A stretch of DNA of 64,000 bases, taken from positions 682,001-746,000 of the forward strand of contig JAWWNJ010000115.1 in the NCBI GenBank assembly GCA_037176885.1. The letters run 5' to 3'. Made by a program: the position numbers and the translations under genes. The notes under the pieces were generated by a model, which was not told where the DNA came from, made no database searches, and was given only the letters and a program-made list of their open reading frames with translations. Shown in pieces: positions 22,001 through 34,795 of this stretch; the stretch's first letter is position 1; every line of letters begins with the position of its first letter. This DNA comes from Favolaschia claudopus. Taxonomy: Eukaryota > Basidiomycota > Agaricomycetes > Agaricales > Mycenaceae.

Positions 22001-25000
22001 ATTCCTTTCATTTTTTTCTACCCGCTCAAAGCCGCCTTAACATGTATTTCCTACCTTTGTATCCATGTATCCGTCGCTGACTCTCGCCGCAGGGAGCATC
22101 CTTGTTCTCGTCTTGGCCGAACTTGCCCCGCTCATCAACGACACCTTCTGGGAGCGAATCTTATCTTTGCTAGCCTCTATCATCATCGCACGGCTTTCGA
22201 GTACGCTGTTCTCGTTCTCAACTCTTGCTCTCGTTAATGATCTTTTCCCAGGTCGCATCATTTCCCCCATATCCGCCATCATCTTCAAATGGCTCGTCAT
22301 TGGAAGATACAAACCTGGGACTTATCGTGTCTGGTCAACTTACTACCTGCGGTACTGGATCGTCAATCAAGCTCTGCGAATCTCGGGTCGTGGATTATTC
22401 TCCATGCATCCTTCGTTGGAGATCTTGTACTACCGCCTACTCGGTGCGCGAATTGGCAAGGGCGTGAAGATCGATAAGCAAGCCAGGCTGGGAGAGTACG
22501 ATCTCTTGACTTTCGAGGACGGCTGCGTCGTCGACAATGCCCTCATCCGTGGCTTCTGTGTCGAACGGCAAGGCTTCTTCACGCTGGGCAGAATCACAAT
22601 TGGTCGCTATGCGATAATCAATACCTATACTCAGATTGCCCCTGGCTCGTTCATTCCTGACGGCGCTGTGTACGGCCCACATGCCTCATCCCACGATCCC
22701 TCCTCTCCCGAATCATTCGCAGCGTTCAATCGACCAATGATCCCCGAGCCCAACTTTTGGTTGAAGCATTTCGTCGCTTGGCCCATTATTTTCTTGGTGT
22801 TTTTCGTCTCTTGTGCGTGATTCATTCTGCCCATCCTTCTCGTGAAACTCTCTCTCATGCGACGATTCGTAGATATCCCTTGGTTTGTCGTTATCTGGCT
22901 CATGACGTACGAGACGGATATCTTCCAAGGCTCGGAGAACGACCTCGAGTCTGTCATCGACTGGTTTGCCAACCCAGAGCGTGTCTCCTACCACGCATTG
23001 TCTCGGATCGTTCGAGCGCTCGTCACACCGTTATTGCAGCTCTTCTTGGGCATTCTCGTCAAACGGATATTCGGTCTAAATCGAGCGACGAGCGTTTACT
23101 CGCAGCCGACCCAACTTGCTCTTCTTCGCAGATACATCAACTCTCATACCCTCTCGCGCCGTATCTTGAGATCTTCGTTTGCGATTCTCGGAACTCATTA
23201 CGAGATTGTTTCGGTCCGAGGCTTCCTGACGTCATCATTTCTACTTCTGACGTGTGTTCCCTGTTTTCTTAGGTCATTTTCCGTGCGATGGGTGCGAAAA
23301 TCGGACGCAGGGTGTGTAGATCTCTTCATGCATTGTATCGTATTTACCAATCTCTGCGCAGGTTTATTGGCCAGGGTCAGGAATATTTTGCTTGGATCCC
23401 GAACTCCTGGAAATTGGAGACGACGTGGTCTTTGGTTCGCGGAGCGAGGTATTCACGACTGGTATGTTTTATTTTCAATCAGGCGCCAGTTCCTCATCTA
23501 GTTTCATCCTCACTAGACCGCATCGGTAGTGCGAAAATCGTAGTCGGAAATGGCGGTAAGATCTTCGTCACGTTCTTTGTCTTCAGGTTCCTCATTACTT
23601 GTGTTAGCCATGATAGCAGATCGCGTTGTGCTTTTGCCGGGAGTAAAAATCGGAAAGCTAACCGTTATGGGTATGTCTTGATCTGCTTCCTATCTCGCCA
23701 TCTTGACTCTCCCATCTAGGTTCCGGCGCTCTCACCGTCCGCGACACTGAATACAAAGACGGATCGACATGGTTGGGTAACGGTACGTGATAAAGCAACC
23801 TTTGGATCGTCTCCCAACCAACCAATCTGTACTCAGACTGTTTGGACGATGGATCCAACAAAGACCTTAACCGTGATACGATCACTCCTTTCGGCAAAGC
23901 GTTCTATCAACGCGAAGCACCTTACTTTGTCTTCCCTTACGCTCTCATTCTTGCGATCAACGTCTTCACCACCGCACTTTCTGCCACATACTGGTCCGTC
24001 AGCGCAATCTCTGCCGCCCAAGTCCTCCGCCGCATCGACCTCCACAATAATCAGGAAATCACCACCATCTATCGACCGTCGTGGTACCGCCCAGGTATCA
24101 TCTACGGCCTCATCGCCCTCTGCTTCGTAGTCGTCTTGAACCTTCAAGGTATTGTGGCGATTCTCTGGGTCATTGCTACGAAGTGGCTCGTCATTGGTCG
24201 GAGGCGTGATGGACAATACTTGTGGAACGTATCGAATTATTGTCAGCGCTGGCAGCTTCATCTCGTTCTTTCGCGCGTTGCATTCAAGGGTTATGGCAAC
24301 GGCGGTGTTTTGGGACCGCTGACAGGCAGTGCTTACTTCGTGTGGTATTTACGCGCAATGGGCGCGAGAATTGGCAAGAATTGCGCTCTTTACCCCGGTG
24401 GTCGGGCCGGGTTGATGACGGAGCCTGATCTCGTGCATGTTCGTGGTTCATTGATTTTCTCGTAATTTATCTCTTACATGGCCTGTTCCGACAGCTTGGA
24501 GATAATGTCTCGCTGGACGATTGCTCAGTCGTTGCGCACATCAATTCCCGAGGTAACTTCGCCCTCAACAGCTTGGAAATCGGAAATGGGTAAGTTGACT
24601 GTCTCAACCTCTCAGTCGTATGCCGATGATCGTCCAGTTGTGCTATGCGATCCGGCTCGCGCCTACTCTCCGGTGCCTCCATGGAAGATGGGAGCATGCT
24701 GTGCGAACACACACTGCTTACTTCAGGAGACGTCGCAGATGCGGGGACGGTTTACGCTGGTTGGCCAGCTAAACCAATCGAGGGGCCTTGGAATGAAAAA
24801 GAAACTCACGACACCGTCTGTTCGGTGTGTCACGAATCTCCCAATGATATGACAGCCACTCCCTGTGGACATGTCTTTTGCGAATCGTAAGTTGTTATTC
24901 ATGCCGTAGCCTCGGATGTTCCTGATTGATGGTTGAATTCAATCCCAGATGTATAGAAGACACTGTTGCTCAAAATCATAAGTGTCCTGTTTGTTCGGTG

Positions 25001-25051
25001 GCTACGTCGATGGCGAGTTGTACTCAAATTCACACCTCGTTTACAGTATAG
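19049..25051 (+). CDS. Adenylation-carrier-hexapeptide synthetase with C-terminal RING
   Basis: Twenty exons with consistent phases give 1,645 residues. Adenylation domain 1-640: ATP loop HTSGTSGKKK at 202-211, SYGMTE, GWFDSGDMGHVDEDGYLFIT, and catalytic Lys540 in NSAGK. Carrier domain: LGGNSLL with the pantetheine Ser at 714. Then come three repeats of a membrane-helix pair followed by a left-handed beta-helix (hexapeptide) domain: LGARIGKGVKI at 959-969, MGAKIGRRV near 1200, MGARIGKNC at 1471-1479. This order (A-T-TM-C1-TM-C2-TM-C3) matches epsilon-poly-L-lysine synthetase (Pls) and the NRPS terminal-domain family. Uniquely, the frame continues into a C3HC4 RING finger: Cys1590, 1593, 1605, His1607, Cys1610, 1613, 1624, 1627. 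The A domain also resembles acyl-CoA ligases, so the substrate could be a carboxylic acid rather than an amino acid. Probably membrane-bound; product unknown. Confidence 0.88.
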
Positions 25052-25499
25052 ATAGAACATTTAGAAGGCATAATACGGACCTTAACACTGACGATCATAA
25101 TGTACCTCTACTACGTTACATTGAACTCATGTACTCACGGACGTTCGAACACTAATAGGATTTTTCTCGGGCAGTTGCTCAATCATTTATTTCGAAACCT
25201 CAATTGCGAACTGACTTTGGCATGTTTCGTATTTCTCTCTTCGTTCGAGCCGGCATATATTCGACGAATGGAGCGCGCCGGACGACGGTACTCAAGGTTG
25301 TGTTCAGTGAGGATGCGTGGTGGTACATACCATTGATGGAATTATTGACTTAACTTTCCGTCTCTTGCTCGCAGCTCATAGCAGATCCAATGCACTTTTG
25401 ATCAAAAAACCCGAAGTTCAACAAATTGGCCATGTCCCTACATCGATGAAGTTTGACCTGGATCAGACATCTGAGTCTGGAATCCAGTTTTACGCAGCG

Positions 25500-25964
25500 C
25501 TACTTCACCCAACACTTGGCGCTCTTCCAAAGATATCCATCCGTGCTCCTTCCCGGCTGGCAACCTGGCTTGGCTCCCTGCCAACCGTTTCCAACGTATG
25601 ACTCCACAAACTTCCCCGCACAATTAACCCCATCCCAAAACTGGCAAACTCCCGTCCGCCTCCCAGGCTCGCCAGGCTGAACCGTTGCGAATGCCGTGTT
25701 GCTATCCCAAGCTGCGACCATGTTGATGCTCTGGGAGCTACTCGGCATGTTGAGCGAGAAGCACTGTGCGTTGTCCTCGCCGGTGGACTGGAAGACCCCG
25801 ACTTTGGGGAAGGCCTCGTAGAAGGCTGCGGCTTCGCCGGTGTAGGCGGAGCATTTCGTGTCGGTGTAGAAGTTCATTTGGGCAGCTTTGCCTGAGGACC
25901 AGTTGGCTATGCAGGAGGGGAGGAGTGCGAGGGTGAGAGTGAGAAAGGTAGGGGTGCGCATCAT
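25500..25964 (-). CDS. Small secreted cysteine-containing protein
   Basis: A single-exon frame of 154 residues starts with a clear signal peptide (a hydrophobic core TFLTLTLALLPSCIA). The mature part has six cysteines in contexts such as TDTKCSAYTGEA, DNAQCFSLN, GVCQFWDGVNCAG and SAKCWVK, which suggests three disulphides and an extracellular location. The two consecutive Met codons leave the start at 25964 or 25961. It lies 449 bp beyond, and converges on, the large synthetase gene. The overall pattern resembles small secreted proteins found in many mushrooms, but I cannot name a family or a function. Confidence 0.7.
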   Translation of the reverse strand: MMRTPTFLTLTLALLPSCIANWSSGKAAQMNFYTDTKCSAYTGEAAAFYEAFPKVGVFQSTGEDNAQCFSLNMPSSSQSINMVAAWDSNTAFATVQPGEPGRRTGVCQFWDGVNCAGKFVESYVGNGWQGAKPGCQPGRSTDGYLWKSAKCWVK

Positions 25965-27283
25965 GTTTGGCGATTTGGGTAGATAGCTGAGTGAAGTGTG
26001 CCAGTGATGAATGCAAGAGTGCCCTGAACGGACATTTGAAAGTCAACAGCATTTTATACGTTTTTTCCCCCACTGTACCTCAGCGTTTCTGCAGCTTCGC
26101 CAAGGCAAGTGTATGCCCGACTGACCGCGATTCGATTTGGCGAGGTTTTATCAAAACCGAGTTGCCGTTAGCGATCGCCGAATCCAAGGAACTGCCAAGT
26201 TTTTATTCCGAGTCGGATGTGGGCGGGGGCCTGCGGGGGCGCAGCTCTGGACGGGATCGACGTTATCCGAGTCGGCAAGTCTTGAAAACATATTAACTGA
26301 TTCCTACTACCCACTATTATGTATTCGGAATCAAAAGCAATGAACACACTCTCAACAACACCGAGCGAAACCGCACACAACAAACATACACTGCATTCAG
26401 AGGGTGTCTCGCAGAGGGGGTTCAGCGAGAGACCTCGATGAACCTAGATACAGTTTAGCCTCCACGACCCCTTGCGAGGTTCTTCAAGCTGTGTATTCAA
26501 TAGACTCACGTGCTGGTTTTTCGGTGTTGGGACGGCCATTAACTGTTGTGTGGGTTAATTTTAAATAGACTGAGTGACGAGAGTGATGTGTGATGCGATG
26601 TGTCACAATATCGTCACGCATTTGGCTATTTCACACGTTCTTTGCCGCTTGCGCTCATCCTGTCCCCAACACGCACCATCCCGACCTGCACTCACGGCTT
26701 CCAGGAGCTGAAGATGTGGCCACTTCATGACCGTTTCCACCTGGCAAACAAACCTGCACACCGCACCTCGGGCAGGCCCGGCAGGGCCGGAACTAGCGGA
26801 TGTGACGAAGCGGATACTCAGTTGCTATACCTTCTGGAGCGCGGTGTGAGATTTGACTTGAATTCAATATCGTTTCTTTGAACCACATGCTATCGACGGC
26901 AACTGTCTACACCTGAAAGTTGGATGAGAGCATCGATCAGATTGAAGATGTAACTGCGGCCAATCCACACTCTCCTTATTTTCGTGGCTAGCACCCAACT
27001 TACCTCAAGCCGCCTCTCTGTATTGGTTATAATAGACCTTCGCCACCGTCGTTAATCTGGAGAGCCTACAGCAGTCTTCCAAACTTCCATCCGGGATGCC
27101 GTCTTCACATTTCATTCAGTTTTTGTGCGACGCCCGTGCGCCGCAGTATCTTGGGACTGTATTCCCTTCCGTCAATGCATTGCCTGTGGACCGACCATTT
27201 GAGGCTACAAATTCAGTTCAGAATCATATAAATGTGCTGAGTGAAGCAACGCAAAATCCAAGTGACCGCCGGCCTTTACCTCG
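25965..27283. other. Intergenic upstream of the tnp2 transposase
   Basis: No coding structure was recognised. If the transposase and accessory gene that follow are one element, its left end should lie here, but I found no clear CACTA-type terminus. Confidence 0.4.
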
Positions 27284-30200
27284 ATGTCAAGAAAACTCTC
27301 CACTAACTCTCCGAATCCTCCTTCTGTCCCTCCTGTGCCATCTGCTGTCGCGTCCCGTGGACGCGCAAGGGTCACACAGCAAACATCTTCTTCGGCGGTC
27401 TCCCTTCGTGCAAGCAGTCGTGGGCGAGGAGCACGTCACCATAGTTTCCAAACTGCGATACTGCAAGTCACTTCTTATTAGTCTTGAGATCTCTTTGACA
27501 ATTCCCGCCTCAGTCCCACAGACCCCAGAAACGTCGGCGATGCCGAGCAGGATATCTCGGATACAGACAGTGAACAAGACAAGTGCGTCAAAATCCAATG
27601 GGATCAACCTTTTTTTCATTTATTGTGGTTCTAGTGAGCATACAGGAGGGGATGTTACAGTCCAACCTCCGGAGCCCCATCCGCTCGCAGAACGAGAAGC
27701 AATTGCAAAGGCAAAGTCCGCTAATCTCCCAGCAGCACTGGTCCTCCGCTCCAAACTTCACCCGCTCTGGTTCATTCGTGGTCTCTTGTATCTTGTCGGC
27801 ACCCTTCATACTCGGCATCAAGTCAGCTTCTCTGCCTGTGCACTTATCTTGCGCTGTCTCAAGTTTGTGATGGAAAAGCTGCCATCTTCGAACAACCAAG
27901 AAGCTCCGCTTTCGATGCCCACGACGTTGACTACGGCGTTCTCTAATCTCGAAATTACCGACAAATTTTTGATTCATCCTATCTGTTTCAACTGTCATCG
28001 TCTCTTTGAGACCAACATTGCTACCAGCGCGCGCTGTGATGCTTGTGACGGGGCTTTATTCGAGACTGTCAACACCGTTGGCAGAGAGTCGAATGATTCG
28101 GACAGCGCGGGCAGTTCGGATTCGGTTCGGAGCCTGAGACTTCCGCGCCTCAACCACCTCCTCCTTCGAGCTCGAGTTCCAGACCAAAGGTCAGAGCTCC
28201 GAAACCAATCATGGTTTCACCGATGCAGTTACCATCAAGAGGCTTGGTTGAGTTCTTCAAGCGCCCGGGAATGCTCAGTGCAATGAGTTCTTGGAAAACT
28301 CGAGTTCAGGTTCCGGGGGAGCTGCGATGCATGCAGGACGGCGAGGTCTGGAAAACCCTCAAAGGAGCGGATGACGAGCTGTTCTTTCATGGGCCGTCAG
28401 CAGAGAACGAAATTCGAGTTGGAGTCACTCTTGGCTTGGACTGGTACGTGATAACCTGTTTAATCTGCCTGTAATAATCCGAACATCACAGGTTTGGACG
28501 GAAGCGAAGCAGCTATGGACCAAGTCATTCATCTGGTGTGATTTCGTTGACTATTCAGAATCTCACCACGTCACTGCGGTAATGAAAGTCTATCTCATTT
28601 GCTGTCCAACTGAATCTTCATCTAGATATCGTGCTGAGAACACGATTCTCTGTGGTATGACACCCGGTCCACGCGAGCCAACCGCCGAACAGTTGCAAAA
28701 TTATCTCAAGACCATTGTGGACGATTTGATAGAACTCTATGAACGAGGAATTCGCATTGAAAGCCCTGATCATCCCAATGGTGGGCTACTTCACGATCCA
28801 AGTCTGTAACTTGATGTCTTTCGTAGGAATACGTGTTCGGGTTGCGCTCGTTGCAATTATTGCAGATCACCCGGCCCTCTGTAAATTGGGCGGTTTTGCG
28901 GATCATAGCCATAACAATTCCCCTTGCACGAAGTGCTCTGTTTCTCGAGACGAATTATTCACTGACAAGTCACTCAGAAATGGTACGAACACTGCTATCA
29001 ATGTTTTGTATTGAGTTATATTCCAAATGTAGAATTCCCTAAACGAACCGGCGAAGAGCATAGAAAACTGTGCTTCGAATACCGAGACCTACCCGATGAA
29101 GATAAAGCAGATTTTTTCGCAACACACGGAGTGAGATGGACAGAGTTCGCGCGGTTGAACTATTTTGATCTGATCCGCTACACAATTGTTGACCCTATGC
29201 ACAACCTACTTCTTGGTCGGCTCAGTTCTTGTTTTAAATTCGAAGCTAACACTGAACACAGGTATAGCTAAAACGCAATGGTATACTCGTTGGATTCAGA
29301 CGAAGACACTGCGCGGAAATACAGAAGCGGGGACGGAACGGGAGCTGAACATGATTCATGACTTTTTACAGAGTGTAAGTTACTTGATTCGTGAGTGTTC
29401 GAAGGCTATCCTGACAATCATTAGTTCGAAGCACCGTCTTGGGCTGGACATCTTCCCCGCCGTGTTGGCGAGCCAGCTGGAGGTTCTCTCACTGCGGACG
29501 AATATAAATTTGCGGTGACTGGACCATGGGCTATAATTGTAAGTGTTGCTACATCCATTCGTCAGTACAACAGTCTCAGTTTCCCAAGATCCCAGTTGTT
29601 TGGAACGACTGGTTGCAAAAATCAAGCAGTCGGTTTCAAACCCAACTTGATAAATATCAAACTGAGGTCTTCCCTGCATACGAGAAGAAACAAAAGACAT
29701 GGCAGCGGTCAAGGTCAAAAAATAAAGGTCCAGCACCGGTTCAACCGACTGCTCCTGTTCCACCAATGCAAGAGGATGAAGACATTAACTTCCTCCGATT
29801 TGCAAATACCTTGAAAATTATGGTCGGCAGCGCCATCAAAATTCTAGCCTTGGATAAATCGGAGAACCTGCTCCGAGAATATTTATTGAACTTTGCAACT
29901 GTGCGAGCCTTCACTTCCTGCTTTGTTATATAGGGTTCACATTCCACCAGTTATACGGTCGAGATGCCATGAAACCGAATCATCACTGGGCAGTTCATAT
30001 TCCGGACCAAGTTCGCGACTTCGGAACGTTGTACAGCTTTTGGGCTTTTCTCACCGAGCGCCTGAACAAAGTTCTGAAGAATGTGAATAGTAATAATTGG
30101 GCCCAGGGTCGACTTGAAGTCTCCATGATGCGAGAGTTCCATCGTTCTGCAGCTTTGGACGGCTTGGTAAGGACTTGATTCAACGTAGATCAATGTCGCT

Positions 30201-31057
30201 AAACAGATCTCCTGCAGCTTCATCGTATAATGCTAGATACAGCCAATGCTCCGAAGCACAGTCAAGAGTACTCGGAGCACGAATTCTTGAAGTTATTGTT
30301 GGGTGTCAAGAAGAACAGTCAAGCGTTGGGAACCATCCAGGATGCAGCAACACATGGTATACTTTCGATAATTATTTCGAAGTGCTGGGCTGTGTTGACT
30401 TTATATGTAGAGCAAATCCTTCTGACCGGAGCAAAAGGCAGTCGCGCGATAGTTGGAACACCAGTGAACGCCGCGGAAGAGCTAAAAAACGACTACATCA
30501 AACTCAGCCTTATCCAGTATTACAACAAAAACAATCATGCCATTCACATGGACACCTTGGACCCATATATCGAGACTTACAATTTTGTGCTCCTTGACGG
30601 GCGACGGATTACGTCCACGACGTGTACTCGAAGTACAAACTTTGGATCATGTCTTGTTTACACCGAGTTCCAGGGGGAAGGCTTTGCAGGTGAACTCGAG
30701 ATGATCTTCAAGCACCGGCAGACCGAAGCAGCAGACCTATCCGAAACAATCTGGGCAGTAATCCGCTGGATGAAGCGCTCTGACTCAACTCCTCTAGACG
30801 ACGGAAAATTTGTTTGGGACGATTTGTAACTCTCACACCCACTCTGACTTCGTTCACTGTTGTCTGATGATTGAAACTTCAGCCCCGAACTTGGCGTTGA
30901 AACCTGGGAATATAAAGTCTTCGCTCCGCCCAATGACCCCGACTCGCCTCCATACCTCATGCCTGTCGAATCGATCAAATGCCAAGTTGCCCGTGGCGTA
31001 TTTGATAACGACCCTCCCATCTGGGTGACAACGACTATGGATCGGGTGAATAACTAG
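27284..31057 (+). CDS. Transposase of tnp2 (CACTA-like) family
   Basis: A many-exon gene reads through to a stop at 31055-31057 without a forced frameshift. The N-terminus is Ser/Pro/Arg-rich. A zinc-binding pair of CxxC motifs follows (CFNCHRLF, RCDACDGALFE near 27988-28060). The core has the blocks typical of basidiomycete tnp2 proteins: VTLGLDW then FGRKRSSYGPSHSSGVISL (joined across an intron near 28445-28490), GMTPGPREPTAEQLQN, GGFADHSHN, IVDPMHNLLLG and MKPNHHWAVHIPDQVRDFG. A C-terminal region ends PIWVTTTMDRVNN. Introns of about 50 bp carry normal signals. The gene faces an accessory gene 176 bp away. Whether it still moves is unknown because the element ends were not found. The exon list was not fully resolved at the N-terminus. 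Confidence 0.8.
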
Positions 31058-31233
31058 AGTTCATCTTGTTCATTTTTCTAAATCTTGTCAGTTTCCGTCG
31101 TCTCTGGAAGGCTATGGGGGCGGATTGGATACGGGTGATATTGACGATGAGTAGATATAGGACAGTAGCTAGTAATCGAAGTAGTAGAAGTTGATTGGAA
31201 CGAGGGTATAGTTGAATCTTTGATAACGAGCGG

Positions 31234-33154
31234 CTATGCGAGGTGGAAACTACATCCGGCAGGCTCAGGGTAATCACCCCATTGCTCGAGTAGTTCTGCA
31301 AGTTCGGGATCTTGCCTTGCTTTTGTGAGCCATGCCTGATTGATACCTGAGTTGTACGGCGCTACACGAGGGATCCGAGTCGAAACACGGCCAGCACAAA
31401 CGCGATGATACTGCTTTCCGTTGCCTCGCTTACCCTTACCCTTCAGTTGATAACGTCGTTCGAGTGCATGAACAAACTCGCCGTACTGAAGTTCAAGGGT
31501 GAGAGGCACGTAGGATCATGAGAGGGAAAGAAAAGGTTAACGCACCCCCTCGTCACGCCACCCGGGGACCAGAACTTCAAGAATCTGATATGTCTTCAAT
31601 GACGAAGGGTCGGTGGGAAGCTCCGCCAGCGTCGCCAAGCGAAAAACCCAGTCCTCGCGCGTCTCGGGGTGCTCAACATCGGAGTCGGGCCCGGAGACTT
31701 CATCGGAAAGGTATTCAGCGATGGTCGAATCACAAATGAACTGAGCGTCCATGCCCTGCTCTCCAGCAACCGCCGCGGACACCTTACTAATCTGCTCTGA
31801 TTTCTGTTGGCAACTAAGCTGTTTCCCCCGACTCGTTGTGCGCGACGGGTCGACTCACCGTGACTCTGCGCTGATTTCGCCGATCATTCTTCTCCTTCTG
31901 TCCCGCCTTTGCCCTGCCCTCCACCGTTCTTTGTTTATTCACCTTTGCTTTGATGCTGCGAAACGAGCCCTTTGCGCATTCGATCGTGAAGTCAAGGTCC
32001 CAAGCAATGGGTTCGTTCATCGTCTTGAAACGACCCATCGACTTGGGCAGCGCAGTCTTATTCTGCGAAGGCGTGGTATACACATTCAGCGAGAATCGAT
32101 GTCGTACGTACCACTAGCACACGTTGAGCACGTAAAGCAACTTTTTGAAATATGGCGCAGTTGTGGACGTCGGTAACGTCTGCGTCGAAATTGGGAGTTG
32201 GATACTGCTGGTTTGTGATTGGATTGACGCGGTAGTCGGGAAATTCGGGCCATTCATTCGACACGTTACAGACTTCGCCGAATATCTTGGTAATACGGCG
32301 CTGCGTTGGGTGAGATATTGATTAAAGAGCAGAGCGGGAAGTTTGTTTACTTACGCGGACGGCATTCCGCTCACTCTCTGTCAGCATATCGTGATCGATA
32401 ACGAGGGGCTCGCCAATTTCGTGACTTTCAGCGTCGGCTGATTCTTCTGATTCTGCAAAGAAATCAGACTCAGTTGCTGTATCAGTTGCTGGCTCAGATT
32501 CGTCGTCCGAAGACAACGCAGGGCGGAGGGCCGGATCGATGGACTGGTCCAACGCAGCAGAGCGCCGTGAAGTCGAGCGGTGGGTGGACGGCGCATGTCC
32601 GATGCGGGCTCGTCCACGCTGAGGGCCACGATATCGGCCAGCAGGAACCGGTCTTCCGCCCACCTCCAGTGACGCCACTCGCTCCGTCAAGCCATCGACC
32701 GAATTCTGTAGGGTACGGGCGTCGTTTATCACCGTATCAATCTTTCCAATCAACATATAGAGAAGGTGGTCGGTTCCAGGACCATTCTGAGAACTTTGTA
32801 CACGCTGTGTCGAGTGGGCAACCCGATTAGGAGTTAGAGTGGTAGCAGGGTCGGTGAATCTGGCGTTGGGGCCAGCGCGTCGATGAGTCGCAACGGGACT
32901 CTCGAAAGAGACGGAACGACCGTGGCGCGAGGGGGTTCTATGACGCAGTTCAGATAACGAGACAGTATAGCATCTAGAAGGACGTACGGAGGAGGACCAC
33001 GACCTATGTTTCCGTTGGCGGGTGGCGGGGGCCCGTAGCCATGAGGATTGAATCTGCAGCAAGCTGGATGAGAAATATTGTGGTCGGAAACAAAGAAAGT
33101 GGCGCACGGATCTCCCTGGGGTGCCCCTTCACCGTAGAAATTGTAACGATTCAT
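31234..33154 (-). CDS. Accessory protein paired with tnp2 transposase
   Basis: Minus-strand exons can be joined from an ATG at 33154 (MNRYNFYGEG) through a Pro-rich N-terminus, a putative coiled coil near 32690-32780 (IGKIDTVINDARTLQNSVDG), an acidic linker, and a conserved-looking C-terminal half: NEWPEFPDYRVNPITNQQ, then DLDFTIECAKGSFRSIKAKV, DWVFRLATLAELPTD, and VAPYNSGINQAWL before the stop at 31234-31236. From memory this C-terminal pattern recurs next to tnp2 transposases in mushroom genomes. It may be the partner DNA-binding subunit, as TnpA is to TnpD in plant En/Spm. That parallel is inference; no domain name can be given. Introns are about 50 bp with normal signals. Confidence 0.65.
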
Positions 33155-34795
33155 TGATCAGAGAGTGACGGAGACCATAAGAACAAAAGAGCGTAGAGCC
33201 GGCAGTAAAGACCGAAAAGGAGCGTTGGACTGGAGAGAGGAGGAAGACGCAAGGAAGACGGCACACAGAGGAAAAGAGAGGCAGAGAAGGAGACGGCGCC
33301 ATGGGTATTTGTCGTCGCTACAGCATGCAGGGACGTCAGACTTCGCAGCAGGGTCAACACTGATAGGCTTTGATGTTATGCAGTGGTGCGGCGCGTGTTT
33401 GAATAAAGTTTGATTTGAGGTATAACAAGACACAAAGACATAGATGTAGGTATGAGAGCATAGAGACAGTGAATACATGAGATAGAGGGCGGGTTGTGGT
33501 CAATGGCGTGGCGGGACCAGGCAGGTTCCTCGAGAGGGTTTTGCGAGGCCTTGCCGAGGCCGCCTCTCCCGAATCTCGTCATATCTTGACACAGCCCCCA
33601 TAAGCGAGATGAGCCGAGGCCTATAGCCGGACCTAGCCGAAAGCCTCGCTGGTCCGCGCACTGCCCCCGGCGAGGGACTGCTTGAATGCAGTGATAGCGA
33701 GTTTCCGCCAAGAGCTTCAAATTCCTGCTCAACCCAGATACCGACGCCTCTGCTCTGCGCGGCTCAGTCGCCGAGGAACATAAGTACAATTGAGAAAGCT
33801 CGCCTGTCTGAAATCAATCTGCTCAGTGCTGCTTGGGGAAATCGTGACCAAGTACTAACGAGTCATCGAGTGGAAGTCTGTTCATGCGCAGGAGGCTAGT
33901 TCTTGAGAGCTGGGTCCACGACAAATTGAATTCAAATTCTAAATCCCTAAATATCTGCCAAGATATTCCTACATCTTTGTTCATTCTCATAACCTCCATC
34001 GTTGCCGATATGTGGCCGATGCGATCGCCGTCTGAGATCAATGTGAATCATGCCGAGGCCTCGCGCCTATTCACGGAGCTGTGAAACGGCTCCTCGGCAA
34101 TAGTTGGCATTGTTGGCCGATGGCTTCCAGCGGGATGTTAATGGCTTGCATTGGAAGCTATTGAATTCGAGTAATTCCGTGTCCCGAGTTGCTTTGTATT
34201 CTGCTCTGCGTTCCAAGTTCCAACTTCCAACACAATATTATTTGGATGCTCTCGTATCGTGATCGGGTTTCTGTTCCCTGCAACAATTATGTCGCGTGAA
34301 GTAATTCCAGGTTTGTGGGGAGATTTTGAATCAGCCTACTCAATCCTTCTCGAGGTATGATCGCGATGTGTTGGTTTACCTCTACTCGACTTCGCTCACT
34401 CGTGGTGTCCACTGGTGTGACAACCATTCGATTTTTTGTCCGGAATTCGGAATGTTCCGGAAAGTGTGAAACAAGTGTGAAACGTTCGTTGGAATTTGGT
34501 TCAAATATGGTTGAAATGCTGATCTTTGTCTCTTGCTCGTCTTTCAGACTTGCTTCTGTTTCTTCTGTCCTCACTTTTCTGGTTGTTTCCCGCTTGCACA
34601 ATTTCTTGGTTGACGTCCGCTCCGTTCGGCCCGCATGAGTCATTAGAATCGCGTCATGCAGCAACGTACGACATTTTTCGGCCGGTCATCCGCGCATCTT
34701 GCCAAGACAGTCTTTCTTTGGTCTTTCTCTTTACCCTCACCTCCTCGTCTTTGTACTCGCGTCTTTCGAGCACTACTACCAGGACTCGCCGCTGC
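33155..34795. other. Intergenic with GC-rich CCGAGGC repeats
   Basis: Short motifs of the type GCCGAGGCC or GCGAGGC recur near 33540-33660 and 34050-34100 in both orientations and may be ends or subterminal repeats of the tnp2-type element. No coding structure was found. Confidence 0.4.

Noticed and set aside
19049..33154. A secondary-metabolite gene cluster around the adenylation gene
   Set aside because: Neighbours are a secreted protein and transposon genes. No tailoring enzymes or transporter lie next to it; the ABC transporter and peroxidase are 15-20 kb away behind transposons.
33481..34110. Terminal repeats of the tnp2 element based on CCGAGGC motifs
   Set aside because: The motifs are short, occur in both orientations several times, and no matching sequence was found on the left side near 26-27 kb.
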